NCBI RefSeq assembly: GCF_001686985.1
Contig: NZ_CP015318.1
Location: forward strand, 3,408,001-3,472,000
DNA from: Mesorhizobium amorphae CCNWGS0123
GTDB lineage: Bacteria; Pseudomonadota; Alphaproteobacteria; Rhizobiales; Rhizobiaceae
Length of the DNA stretch: 64,000 nucleotides
Reading direction: 5' to 3'
The notes under the pieces were generated by a model. That model made no database searches and was not told the DNA's origin. It was given only the letters and a program-made list of their open reading frames with translations. The stretch's first letter is position 1. Each line of letters opens with the position of its first letter. Of the stretch, positions 43,661 through 52,260 are shown in pieces. Position numbers and translations under genes: made by a program.

Positions 43661-44551
43661 ATGCAGAATTTCAACGATCTCGCCGCATTTGCGACCGTCG
43701 CCCGGGAACGGAGCTTCACGCGTGCGGCAGCCAGGTTGGGGGTGTCGCCCTCGGCACTCAGTCAGACCATCCGCAACCTTGAGGAGCGGGTCGGGCTCAG
43801 GCTTCTGACCCGGACCACGCGCAGCGTGGCACCGACCGAAGCCGGTGATCGCCTTTTGCGCACCGTGGGCCCGAGGTTCGAGGAGATCGAGGCAGAACTG
43901 GCCACCTTGAACGCGCTGCGCGAGAAACCGGCCGGAACGGTCCGCATCACCACCGGTGAGCACCCGGCGATTTCCGTACTGCAGCCCGCCCTCAAACGCT
44001 TCCTGCCGGACTATCCCGACGTCCAGGTTGAGATCATCGTCGACTACGGCCTGACGGATATCGTCGCCGAAGGCTATGATGCCGGTGTCCGCATGGGCGA
44101 GCAGGTCGCGAAGGACATGGTGGCAGTCCGTATCGGGCCGGACATCCGCATGGCCGTGGTCGGTTCGCCAGAATACTTCGAACGCTTCCCGGCCCCGCAA
44201 ACCCCGCAGGACCTCACCGCGCACAAATGCATCAACATGCGGCTGCCGACTTACGGCGGACTGTTCCCGTGGGGTCTCGAGAAGGACGGCCGCGAGGTGA
44301 AGGTGCGCGGCGACGGCCAGCTGGTCTTCAACAATCTTGGCATGCGCTTGAGTTCGGCGCTGGACGGGTTGGGGGTCGCCTACATGCCTGAGGACCAGGT
44401 GCTTCCGTACGTTGCGGAGGGTCGGCTTATCCGGGTTCTGGAGGAATGGTGCCCGTACTTCCCCGGCTATCACCTGTACTATCCAAGCCGGCGTCACACG
44501 TCGCCGGCTCTATCCCTATTGATAGACGTCCTGCGTCACCGGGGCAGCTGA
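43661..44551 (+). CDS. LysR-family transcriptional regulator
   Basis: The 296-residue regulator has the N-terminal winged helix (FATVARERSFTRAAARLGVSPSALSQTIRNLEERVG, residues about 10-45) and a periplasmic-binding-like co-inducer domain from about 90 onward (ISVLQPALKRFLPDYPDV, YDAGVRMGEQV). It is most similar in layout to the AaeR/DmlR-like group that controls reductases and oxidoreductases. It is divergent from the Tat-exported aldo/keto reductase and likely regulates that gene cluster. The start at 43661 matches the family N-terminus; the frame extends to 43595. Confidence 0.93.
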   Translation: MQNFNDLAAFATVARERSFTRAAARLGVSPSALSQTIRNLEERVGLRLLTRTTRSVAPTEAGDRLLRTVGPRFEEIEAELATLNALREKPAGTVRITTGEHPAISVLQPALKRFLPDYPDVQVEIIVDYGLTDIVAEGYDAGVRMGEQVAKDMVAVRIGPDIRMAVVGSPEYFERFPAPQTPQDLTAHKCINMRLPTYGGLFPWGLEKDGREVKVRGDGQLVFNNLGMRLSSALDGLGVAYMPEDQVLPYVAEGRLIRVLEEWCPYFPGYHLYYPSRRHTSPALSLLIDVLRHRGS

Positions 44552-44564
44552 TTGCCTGCCGGGC

Positions 44565-44649
44565 CATGGCTGCATCTCTTCCGGAATTCGCCGGCTACAT
44601 GCACTGAGCGAAAGTTACCGCCGACGGCGTTGCCCATCCAGCGCAGCAG
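44565..44649 (-). repeat. Copy 2 of the ~85-bp direct repeat
   Basis: This copy of the hdeD 5' region lies between lysR and the phosphoesterase gene. It keeps the CATGGCTGCATCTC start/ribosome-site complement, ATTCGCCG, and the TTGCCC-TCCAGCG block, but no hdeD coding sequence follows the start codon. It marks the right edge of the FKBP-flavodoxin-reductase-LysR block, whose left edge is copy 1 at 39991-40074. Confidence 0.6.
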
Positions 44650-44708
44650 CTATTGCCAAGGTGCGGCGAAGCTGGTGTCATCCCGCTTTGCACTAGGGAG
44701 GTATGACA

Positions 44709-46259
44709 ATGAAGCGATCCTATGGGCTCGCGCTGTTTTCCTCAACTCTCGCCCTGTGCGTTGCCGCTTCGTCTGCCGCGTTCGCGGCCGGGCCCGGCGA
44801 TCCGCCAGCCGACATCGCCAAGATAGAAACGGTGGTCGTCATCTTCGCCGAGAACCGCGCCTTCGACAATCTCTATGGCCATTTTCCCGGTGCCGAGGGC
44901 ATCGACCAGGCGAGCAAGGAAAGCCTGCAGCAGCGTGACCGTGACGGTTCGGTGCTGCCCGAACTGCCGCCGGTATGGGACGGGCTGACCGCCAAGGGCG
45001 TTACGCCGCCGGTGACGCAGGCGATGACCGAGCACCTTCCGAACGAGCCGTTCACAGTGAACGACGCGAAAGGTTTCAACGTTCCGCTCAGCGTCGCAAC
45101 GCACGATCTCTGGCACCGCTTCTACCAGAACCAGATGCAGATCAACGGCGGCAGGAACGACATGTTCGTCGCCTGGGCCGATTCAGGTGCTATGCCGATG
45201 AGCAACTGGGACGCCTCCAAGACCGAGATGTGGGCGGTCGCGCAGAAATACGTGCTGGCCGACCATTTCTTCATGGGTGGCTTCGGCGGCTCTTTTTTCA
45301 ACCACCAGTGGCTGATCTGCGCCTGTGCACCCTACTACCCGAATGCCGACAGGAGCCCGGCCAAGCCGTCGATCTCGGTGACGGACGAAAGCGGCACAGC
45401 GCTGAAGATCGCCGACAATTCACCGAAATCGGCGCGCGACGGTATCCCGAAATTCGTCTCCGACGGAAATCTGACGCCGGATTTCTATGCGGTGAACACA
45501 ATGCAGCCGCCCTACCAGCCGAGCGGCAACAATCCGGCGCCCGGCGGCGATCCGCGCATGGCGGATCCGGCCAATCCTACAACGCTGCCGCCGCAGACGG
45601 AGCCGACCATCGGCGACATGCTCAGTCTCAAGCATATCACCTGGGCATGGTATTCGGGCGCCTGGCAGTACACACTCGACCACGGCAACCACGAGCCGAT
45701 CCCGAATTTCCAGTATCATCACCAGCCGTTCAACTATTACGCCAACTACGCGCCCGGCACCGAGGCCAGGCGCGAACATCTGCGCGACGCCGGGCTCGGC
45801 GGCGTGAGCTTCATCCAGGCCATCGACGATGGCGCCCTGCCGCAGGTCTCCTTCTACAAGCCGCAGGGCAATCTCAACGAGCATTCCGGCTATTCCGACA
45901 TCCAGGCAGGCGACCGCCATATCGCCGATGTCATTGCCCATCTGGAGAAAAGCCCGCAATGGCCGCATATGCTGGTCGTCGTCACCTATGACGAGAACGG
46001 CGGCATCTGGGATCATGTCGCTCCGCCCAAGGGCGATCGCTGGGGACCGGCCACCCGCATCCCGGCAATCATCGTTTCGCCTTTCGCCAAGCGCGGCTAT
46101 GTCGACCATACGCGCTATGACACGACTTCGATCCTGCGTTTCATCACCGAGCGTTTCGAACTGCCCGTACTGCATGGCATCGTGGTTCGCGACAAGGCCG
46201 TGGCCGCCCATGGGGAGCCGCCGCTCGGCGATCTTACCGGCGGGCTCGACCTGAATTGA
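44709..46259 (+). CDS. Secreted phosphoesterase (phospholipase C/acid phosphatase AcpA type)
   Basis: The 516-residue protein has a Sec signal peptide ending near AFAAGPG. Family motifs of the phosphoesterase PF04185 group are present: VVIFAENRAFDNLYGHFPG near residue 45 and VVTYDENGGIWDHVAPPKGDRWG near 425, both contributing metal and phosphate ligands. Members act as phospholipase C or broad acid phosphatases in the periplasm or outside the cell, so phosphorus scavenging is likely. The second ATG (44709) is chosen because GGGAGG then lies six bases upstream; the first ATG at 44703 abuts it. Confidence 0.9.
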   Translation: MKRSYGLALFSSTLALCVAASSAAFAAGPGDPPADIAKIETVVVIFAENRAFDNLYGHFPGAEGIDQASKESLQQRDRDGSVLPELPPVWDGLTAKGVTPPVTQAMTEHLPNEPFTVNDAKGFNVPLSVATHDLWHRFYQNQMQINGGRNDMFVAWADSGAMPMSNWDASKTEMWAVAQKYVLADHFFMGGFGGSFFNHQWLICACAPYYPNADRSPAKPSISVTDESGTALKIADNSPKSARDGIPKFVSDGNLTPDFYAVNTMQPPYQPSGNNPAPGGDPRMADPANPTTLPPQTEPTIGDMLSLKHITWAWYSGAWQYTLDHGNHEPIPNFQYHHQPFNYYANYAPGTEARREHLRDAGLGGVSFIQAIDDGALPQVSFYKPQGNLNEHSGYSDIQAGDRHIADVIAHLEKSPQWPHMLVVVTYDENGGIWDHVAPPKGDRWGPATRIPAIIVSPFAKRGYVDHTRYDTTSILRFITERFELPVLHGIVVRDKAVAAHGEPPLGDLTGGLDLN

Positions 46260-46282
46260 GGGCCCGTATCTGGAGGACGACG

Positions 46283-46495
46283 ATGGACGTGGACAGAATC
46301 GTCGCACTGGTCACCGCTGCCGGCATCGAACTCACCGACCGCCGCCGCAACGCCAAGGATGACGGTTGGTCCCTGAGCTTCGCCAATGGTGCCACGGTGG
46401 AGCTCGGTGACGACGGATCGGCGCGCGCTGCCGGCAAGGGCGCCCGGACCGTGGCCAGGCTGCTGGACATGCCGACCGCGCCGCGTAGCACATGA
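46283..46495 (+). CDS. Small hypothetical protein
   Basis: This 70-residue soluble protein follows the phosphoesterase gene by 23 bases and starts at an ATG preceded by GGAGGA with five-base spacing. It has no cysteines, signal or membrane segment. The sequence alternates charged stretches with a short beta-rich centre (WSLSFANGATVELGDDG). I recognise no family. Good ribosome site and codon use support a real gene, probably co-transcribed with the phosphoesterase. Confidence 0.6.
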   Translation: MDVDRIVALVTAAGIELTDRRRNAKDDGWSLSFANGATVELGDDGSARAAGKGARTVARLLDMPTAPRST

Positions 46496-46628
46496 TCCGG
46501 CGAGGCCGACGTCGCGCCTGGCCGTTACCGCCTTTGTTACGGATCTTAAGTCAAATTTTACCCAACCGGCGCCATGGCTTGAGCGCTGTCGGGTGTTCTC
46601 TCCAGTATGTTTCGCGTAAAGGGTGATG

Positions 46629-47426
46629 ATGCGTATTGTCAGGTCGATTCCGCTGCTTCTCGCCTCCGGGCTGCTCACCGTGTCCGCCGCGAGTGCCGGC
46701 GAGGGGAGCTGGCTGTCCGGCGACTGGTACCTGACGCTCGGCGCCACGGGCCTGGTCGCGCCGGATTTCGAGGGCGGCAAAAAATACATGCTCAGCGCCC
46801 AGCCGATCATCTCGCTCGGCAAGGCCGGTCCCCAGGCGCGCTTCACCTCGCGCAATGACAACATCTCGCTGGCGCTGATCGACGACGGCAGCGTGCGGGC
46901 CGGCCTGACCGGAAAAATCCTGTTTTCCCGCGACAGCGACGATGAGCTGAAAGGCCTCGACCCCGTGCGCTGGGGTGGCGAGGCCGGCGGCTTCTTCGAA
47001 TTCTATCCGCTGGACTGGGTCCGCGCCCGGGCCGAGCTCAGGCACGGCATCCGCGCCCACAACGGCTTTGTCGCCGACATCGCCGCCGACGCTTTCTACG
47101 ACGTGACGCCCACGGTCCGGATTTCGGGCGGGCCGCGCATTTCCTTCGCCTCGGCGGACTATTTCGACGCTTACTACGGCGTCAACGCCACGGAGGCGGC
47201 GGCGTCGGGCTTGAGCGAATACGATCCAGGCGGCGGTCTGAAGTCGACCGGTCTGGGCGGCGCGGTGACCTGGAAGGTGACCGAGCCGATGACGGCCAGC
47301 CTGTTCGGCGAATATTCGCGCCTGATGGGCCCGGCGGCCGATTCCAGCCTGGTCAAGGAGCGCGGCGACCGCAACCAGTTCACGGTCGGCGTGTCGACCA
47401 CCTATCGCTTCGACTTTTCGATGTAG
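46629..47426 (+). CDS. MipA/OmpV-family outer-membrane protein
   Basis: The 265-residue protein has a Sec signal peptide (cleavage near ASAGEG) and an antiparallel beta-barrel pattern ending in aromatic TTYRFDFSM, as expected for an outer-membrane insertion signal. WYLTLGATGLVAPDFEGG is the characteristic MipA/OmpV start of the mature protein. MipA scaffolds peptidoglycan synthases in E. coli, but most family members have unknown roles. Three start codons are clustered; 46629 has AAAGGG at suitable distance. Confidence 0.88.
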   Translation: MRIVRSIPLLLASGLLTVSAASAGEGSWLSGDWYLTLGATGLVAPDFEGGKKYMLSAQPIISLGKAGPQARFTSRNDNISLALIDDGSVRAGLTGKILFSRDSDDELKGLDPVRWGGEAGGFFEFYPLDWVRARAELRHGIRAHNGFVADIAADAFYDVTPTVRISGGPRISFASADYFDAYYGVNATEAAASGLSEYDPGGGLKSTGLGGAVTWKVTEPMTASLFGEYSRLMGPAADSSLVKERGDRNQFTVGVSTTYRFDFSM

Positions 47427-47608
47427 CGATTTGAACTGCGTGCTTTATTCCTGACGCCTAATCCGCTAAAAGCCCGGCCATGACGAGCTTTTCGCGCCTT
47501 TTTGCGATCGCGATACGAATTACGAGCCCGGTGTTCCGGGTGGCCTGAGAGCCGCCGGAGCCGCCGGGAATGTTGCGCGCGGCCTCTCGCGCTTTTCCAG
47601 ATCATCAA

Positions 47609-47654
47609 CGCATATCGCCCAAAAGTGGGTCCGGTTTTGGGAAAACGATATGCG
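47609..47654. repeat. Nested palindromic rhizobial repeat before ileS
   Basis: CGCATATCG (47609-47617) pairs with CGATATGCG (47646-47654), and directly inside it CCCAAAA (47618-47624) pairs with TTTTGGG (47635-47641). This cruciform-like element of about 46 bp is a widespread Mesorhizobium/Brucella-type intergenic repeat. It lies 60 bases upstream of the ileS start and would form a hairpin in its leader. Confidence 0.75.
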
Positions 47655-47714
47655 TCAAAGCGAAGACTTCAACGCCCGAGCCCTTTGCCGCCGGGCAGTG
47701 CACATGGCAGACCG

Positions 47715-50705
47715 ATGACCGACACCGCAATGACCGATACCGCTGAAACGATCGACTATTCCAAGACGCTTTACCTGCCGCAGACGGATTTCCCGATGCG
47801 CGCCGGATTGCCGGAAAAGGAGCCGCTGCTGGTCAAGCGCTGGCAGGACATGGACCTCTACGGCAAGCTCAGGCAGGACGCCGCCGGCCGCACCAAATAC
47901 GTGCTGCATGACGGCCCGCCCTATGCCAACGGCAACATCCATATCGGCCATGCGCTGAACAAGATCCTCAAGGACGTCATCATCCGCTCGTTCCAGATGC
48001 GCGGCTACGATTCGAACTATGTGCCCGGCTGGGACTGTCACGGCCTGCCGATCGAATGGAAGATCGAGGAGCAGTACCGCGCCAAGGGCAAGAACAAGGA
48101 CGAGGTGCCGGTCAACGAATTCCGCAAGGAATGCCGGGAATTCGCCGCGCACTGGATCTCGGTGCAGGGCGGCGAGTTCCAGCGGCTCGGCGTCGTCGGT
48201 GACTTCAAGAACCCCTATACGACTATGGCTTTCCATGCCGAGGCGCGCATCGGCGGCGAATTGCTGAAGTTCGCCATGTCGGGCCAGCTCTACCGCGGCT
48301 CCAAGCCGGTGATGTGGAGCGTGGTCGAGCGCACCGCCTTGGCCGAGGCCGAGGTCGAGTACCAGGACTACGAGAGCGACATGATCTGGGTGAAATTCCC
48401 GGTCGCAAGCCTTGCCCGTCCGGTCTCCGGCACTGACGGTGAACAGCCGGCGGCATTGTCTGAATCCTCGCTGGACCTGCTCGAAGCCCATGTCGTCATC
48501 TGGACGACGACGCCATGGACCATCCCCGGCAACCGCGCCGTCAGCTATTCGCCGCGCGTCGCCTATGGGCTCTATGAGGTCACGGCGGCGGAGAACGCGT
48601 TCGGCCCGCAGCCCGGCGAAAAGCTGATCTTTGCCGACGCACTCGCCGAAGACTCCTCGGCCAAGGCCAAGATCGTCTTGAATCGCCTTCACAACGTCTC
48701 GGCCGAACAGCTTGAAAGCCTTACGCTATCGCACCCCTTCAGGGGGCTTGGTGGCGGCTATGAATACCCCGTGCCGATGATCGCCGGCGAACATGTCACC
48801 GACGATGCCGGCACTGGATTCGTGCACACTGCGCCAAGCCACGGCCGCGAGGACTTCGACGCCTGGACGGACGCGGTGGCCGAGCTGCTCAAGCGCGGCA
48901 TCGATACGGCGATCCCGTTCCCTGTCGATGATGCCGGCTTCTTCACCAAGGACGCGCCGGGCTTCGGGCCGGACCGCGAGGGCGGTGCCGCGCGCGTCAT
49001 CGACGACAACGGCAAGAAGGGCAACGCCAACCAGGCCGTCATCGACGAACTGATCAAGCGCAACGAGTTGTTCGCGCGCGGCCGGCTGAAGCACAGCTAC
49101 CCGCATTCGTGGCGGTCGAAGAAGCCGATCATCTTCCGCAACACGCCGCAATGGTTCGTCTATATGGACAAGGAACTTGGCGACGGCACGACGCTGCGCA
49201 GCCGTGCGCTGAAGGCGATCGACGACACGCGCTTTGTGCCGGCGGCCGGCCAGAACCGCATCCGCGCCATGATCGAGGAGCGTCCCGACTGGGTGCTGTC
49301 GCGCCAGCGCGCCTGGGGCGTGCCGATCGCCGTCTTCGCCGACGTGGACGGCAATGTGCTGAAGGACGAGGCGGTCAACCAGCGCATCATGGACGCTTTC
49401 GAGACGGAAGGCGCCGACGCCTGGTTCGCGGCCGGCGCCAAGGAGCGTTTCCTCGGCAATCACGATGCCGCGAAATGGCATCAGGTGATGGACATCCTCG
49501 ACGTCTGGTTCGACTCGGGTTCGACCCATGTCTTCACACTCGAGGATCGCCCGGACCTGAAATGGCCGGCCGACGTCTATCTTGAAGGCTCCGACCAGCA
49601 TCGCGGCTGGTTCCATTCCTCGCTGCTCGAAAGCTGCGGCACCAGGGGCAGGGCGCCCTACGACACCGTCGTCACCCATGGCTTCACCATGGATGAGGAG
49701 GGACGAAAGATGTCGAAATCGCTCGGCAACACCGTCGTGCCGCAGGACGTCATCAAGCAGTCGGGCGCTGATATCCTGCGTCTGTGGGTGGTGACCACCG
49801 ACTACTGGGAAGACCAGCGGCTGGGCAAGAACGTGCTGCAGACCAACATTGACGCCTACCGCAAGCTCAGGAACACCATCCGCTGGATGCTGGGTACGCT
49901 CGCCCATGACGATGGCGAGGAGGTGCCGCTGGAGAAGATGCCGGAGCTGGAGCGGCTTATGCTGCACCGGCTGGCTGAACTGGATGAAGTGGTGCGCCAG
50001 GGCTACGACGCCTTCGAGTTCAAGCGCATCACCCGCACGCTGCTCGACTTCATGGTGGTCGAACTGTCGGCCTTCTATTTCGACATCCGCAAGGACGCGC
50101 TTTACTGCGACGCGCCGTCCAGCGTGAAGCGCAAGGCCTCGGTACAGGTCGTGCGCCATTTGTTCGACTGCCTGGTCAAGTGGCTGGCGCCGATGCTGCC
50201 CTTCACCATGGAGGAGGCCTGGCTCGACCGTCACCCCGACGCCGTTTCGGTGCATCTCGACCAGTTCCCGCAGATCCCGGAAAGCTGGAGGAACGAGGCG
50301 CTGGCGGAAAAGTGGCGCAAGGTGCGGCAGGTTCGCCGCGTCGTCACCGGCGCGCTTGAGATCGCGCGTGCCCAGAAGGTCATCGGTTCCTCGCTCGAGG
50401 CGGTGCCGGTCGTTACAATCGACGATGCGGCGCTCGAAGCGGCGATATCGGACGTCGACATGGCCGAGATGGCGATCACCAGCGACCTTGTCATTACCCA
50501 TGGCAAGGCCGCGGACGGCGCTTTCACGCTGGACGACGTCAAGGGCGTGGCCGTGGTGGTGGAGAAGGCCGAGGACCGTGGCTTGGCCAAATGCGCCCGT
50601 TCCTGGCGCTACACCGCCGATGTCGGGCAGGACCAGGCATTCCCCGATGTCTCGGCACGCGATGCGGCTGTGCTGCATGAGCTGAAGGCGCTCGGCCGCC
50701 TGTGA
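47715..50705 (+). CDS. ileS: Isoleucyl-tRNA synthetase
   Basis: This class I synthetase charges tRNA-Ile and edits valine. The HIGH motif is NIHIGHALNK (about residue 75), the CP1 editing domain spans about 210-420, and the KMSKS motif is GRKMSKSLGNTV near 665. At 996 residues it is slightly longer than E. coli IleS. The C-terminal zinc ribbon is degenerate: KCARSW keeps one cysteine and the second pair is replaced by SARDAA, which I believe is usual in alphaproteobacteria. The start at 47715 leaves a short N-terminal tail; the open frame begins much earlier, at 47502. Confidence 0.97.
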   Translation: MTDTAMTDTAETIDYSKTLYLPQTDFPMRAGLPEKEPLLVKRWQDMDLYGKLRQDAAGRTKYVLHDGPPYANGNIHIGHALNKILKDVIIRSFQMRGYDSNYVPGWDCHGLPIEWKIEEQYRAKGKNKDEVPVNEFRKECREFAAHWISVQGGEFQRLGVVGDFKNPYTTMAFHAEARIGGELLKFAMSGQLYRGSKPVMWSVVERTALAEAEVEYQDYESDMIWVKFPVASLARPVSGTDGEQPAALSESSLDLLEAHVVIWTTTPWTIPGNRAVSYSPRVAYGLYEVTAAENAFGPQPGEKLIFADALAEDSSAKAKIVLNRLHNVSAEQLESLTLSHPFRGLGGGYEYPVPMIAGEHVTDDAGTGFVHTAPSHGREDFDAWTDAVAELLKRGIDTAIPFPVDDAGFFTKDAPGFGPDREGGAARVIDDNGKKGNANQAVIDELIKRNELFARGRLKHSYPHSWRSKKPIIFRNTPQWFVYMDKELGDGTTLRSRALKAIDDTRFVPAAGQNRIRAMIEERPDWVLSRQRAWGVPIAVFADVDGNVLKDEAVNQRIMDAFETEGADAWFAAGAKERFLGNHDAAKWHQVMDILDVWFDSGSTHVFTLEDRPDLKWPADVYLEGSDQHRGWFHSSLLESCGTRGRAPYDTVVTHGFTMDEEGRKMSKSLGNTVVPQDVIKQSGADILRLWVVTTDYWEDQRLGKNVLQTNIDAYRKLRNTIRWMLGTLAHDDGEEVPLEKMPELERLMLHRLAELDEVVRQGYDAFEFKRITRTLLDFMVVELSAFYFDIRKDALYCDAPSSVKRKASVQVVRHLFDCLVKWLAPMLPFTMEEAWLDRHPDAVSVHLDQFPQIPESWRNEALAEKWRKVRQVRRVVTGALEIARAQKVIGSSLEAVPVVTIDDAALEAAISDVDMAEMAITSDLVITHGKAADGAFTLDDVKGVAVVVEKAEDRGLAKCARSWRYTADVGQDQAFPDVSARDAAVLHELKALGRL

Positions 50706-50708
50706 ATG

Positions 50709-50758
50709 GTGGCATATCGGTGCACAAATGCCACGGCGGGCGCCCGATCGGCGCCCGC
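50709..50758 (+). terminator. Tandem hairpins after ileS (probable terminator)
   Basis: GTGGCAT/ATGCCAC (50709-50715/50728-50734) is followed at once by a very stable nine-bp GC stem GCGGGCGCC/GGCGCCCGC (50736-50744/50750-50758) with a five-base loop. No T-run follows, so it may end transcription inefficiently or protect the ileS mRNA 3' end. Confidence 0.6.
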
Positions 50759-50890
50759 GCGTTGCCCTTAACGAGTGGTTGAGATAAACACGCGAAACTC
50801 CGGACGACAAATTGTCGCCGGATTTCCGTCGCAAGTGCTTGAGTGATGGGGACCGGACCTTTGGCCGGCGGCGATCGAGAGGCTGTCTAA

Positions 50891-51583
50891 GTGGGACTTT
50901 TTGGCATGACCGAGAGAACTTACGCGCGCGTTGCGCTGCTGGCGCCGCTTGTCGTATCAGGCCTCGCTCTGTCCGGCTGCATGGGCTCGCCCACCTACGG
51001 AACCGACAAGACCGCGGGCGAGCAGCTTGCCGGCGACCTGTCCAGCGCCTTTTCGTTCGCGCCGAAGCGGGGTGAAAAGATCGACTACAAGCCGCGTCCC
51101 GAGCTGGTGAAGCCGGCACCGGGACAGAAGGAAAACCTGCCGCCGCCGCAGGAGAGCATCGAGACGGCGAGCGCCGACTGGCCCGAATCGCCCGAGGCGC
51201 GCCGCGCCCGCCTGCGTGCCGACGCCACCGCCCACCAGGACGATCCGGCCTACCAGTCGCAGATCGTCGACGACGTGCAGACCGATCCGGTGGCGGTGAA
51301 GAAGGCCATGGCCGAATCGGCTTCGAGCCACCCGCCGCGCTGGTCGCCGGCGGATTCGGACAAGGGCCGCGCCGCCGAGATCCAGCGCCGTATGGCCGAA
51401 GGCAAGCAGGGCGATCCCAACACTCGCAAATATCTGAGCGAGCCGCCTCTGGACTACCGCGTCGCCGCCTCTACCGCGCCGCAGGGCGAGCTCGGCGAGG
51501 ACGAATACAAGAAGGAACGCCGCCTCAAGAAAGAGGCGGAAGGCAAGAAGAGCGGCGGCTGGTTCGACTGGCTGGGTCTCTAA
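50891..51583 (+). CDS. Hypothetical lipoprotein
   Basis: The 230-residue product has a lipoprotein signal: hydrophobic core VALLAPLVVSGLALSGC with lipobox LSGC at about residue 29. The mature part is hydrophilic and rich in Pro, Ala, Glu and Lys, probably disordered, and ends in WFDWLGL. No enzyme fold is apparent. It follows ileS, a position conserved for similar lipoproteins in rhizobia as far as I recall. The GTG at 50891 has GAGAGG upstream; an ATG at 50906 is an alternative. Confidence 0.8.
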   Translation: MGLFGMTERTYARVALLAPLVVSGLALSGCMGSPTYGTDKTAGEQLAGDLSSAFSFAPKRGEKIDYKPRPELVKPAPGQKENLPPPQESIETASADWPESPEARRARLRADATAHQDDPAYQSQIVDDVQTDPVAVKKAMAESASSHPPRWSPADSDKGRAAEIQRRMAEGKQGDPNTRKYLSEPPLDYRVAASTAPQGELGEDEYKKERRLKKEAEGKKSGGWFDWLGL

Positions 51584-51626
51584 ACGCCAGTAAGCAACGA
51601 AGAGACGCGTTCCAGCCAACTCTGGT

Positions 51627-52079
51627 TCAGGCTTCGCGCCGCTCCCGGAAAAAATCCTTGAGAATGAGGGAAGCTTCGCTTTCGCCCATGCCTGGATAGA
51701 TGTCGGGCGTGTGATGGCAAGTGGGCGACGCAAAGAAGCGCACGCCGTTGACCACGGCGCCGCCCTTCTCGTCGGCGGCGCCGAAATAGAGCCGCCGCAG
51801 CCTGGCGAAGGAAATGGCGCCGGCGCACATCGCGCAAGGCTCCAGGGTGACATAGAGATCGTGGCCGGTCAGCCGCTCGCTGGCGAGCGCCTGGCAGGCC
51901 GCGCGGATCGCCAGCATCTCGGCGTGCGCCGTGGGGTCGGCAAGCTCGCGGGTGCGGTTGCCGGCTTTTGCAACGACCGTGCCGCCGCTGGCGATGACCG
52001 CGCCGACCGGCACTTCACCACGCAGCGCGGCAGCCTCGGCCTCCTTCAGCGCCAGCGCCATGAAATCCGGCCGCTTCAC
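51627..52079 (-). CDS. tadA: tRNA adenosine(34) deaminase
   Basis: The 150-residue zinc deaminase converts the wobble adenosine of tRNA-Arg(ACG) to inosine. Zinc ligands and catalytic Glu are in AHAEMLAIRAA and EPCAMCAGAI, followed by FARLRRLYFGA, all as in TadA. Other cytosine/guanine deaminases share the fold, but the PCAMCAGA form is typical for TadA. The GTG at 52079 is taken as start; an ATG at 52061 would remove six residues. It is divergent from the pseudouridine synthase gene. Confidence 0.93.
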   Translation of the reverse strand: MKRPDFMALALKEAEAAALRGEVPVGAVIASGGTVVAKAGNRTRELADPTAHAEMLAIRAACQALASERLTGHDLYVTLEPCAMCAGAISFARLRRLYFGAADEKGGAVVNGVRFFASPTCHHTPDIYPGMGESEASLILKDFFRERREA

Positions 52080-52142
52080 GCGGTTTCCATTCCGATTATC
52101 TCCTCGCCACCTGACGGTGATCCTGTTATCTAGCGCCTAACC

Positions 52143-52239
52143 CCGAAAATCGGACTCAGGTTTTCGGAAACGATCATGCGCCAAATCAAAGTGCTACAGC
52201 GTCGTTTGCGCGTCCGAAAGGATGCGCCACGCTGTAGCA
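52143..52239. repeat. Composite palindromic repeat upstream of the rluB-type gene
   Basis: Two hairpins occur side by side. CCGAAAA/TTTTCGG lies at 52143-52149/52161-52167, and a perfect 11-bp arm pair TGCTACAGCGT/ACGCTGTAGCA at 52192-52202/52229-52239. Both types are common rhizobial intergenic repeats, related in layout to the element before ileS. The second ends 21 bases before the start codon of the next gene and could affect its translation. Confidence 0.7.
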
Positions 52240-52260
52240 GCGCAAACAGGCAAAGGCCAC

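Noticed and set aside
43553..44497. 315-codon N-terminal extension of the Tat-type aldo/keto reductase
   Set aside because: The extension lies antisense to the lysR coding region; the ATG at 43552 has a good ribosome site and the Tat signal starts there.
48726..51119. 797-codon minus-strand frame opposite ileS
   Set aside because: It is an antisense shadow of ileS and the lipoprotein gene with no domain pattern of its own.
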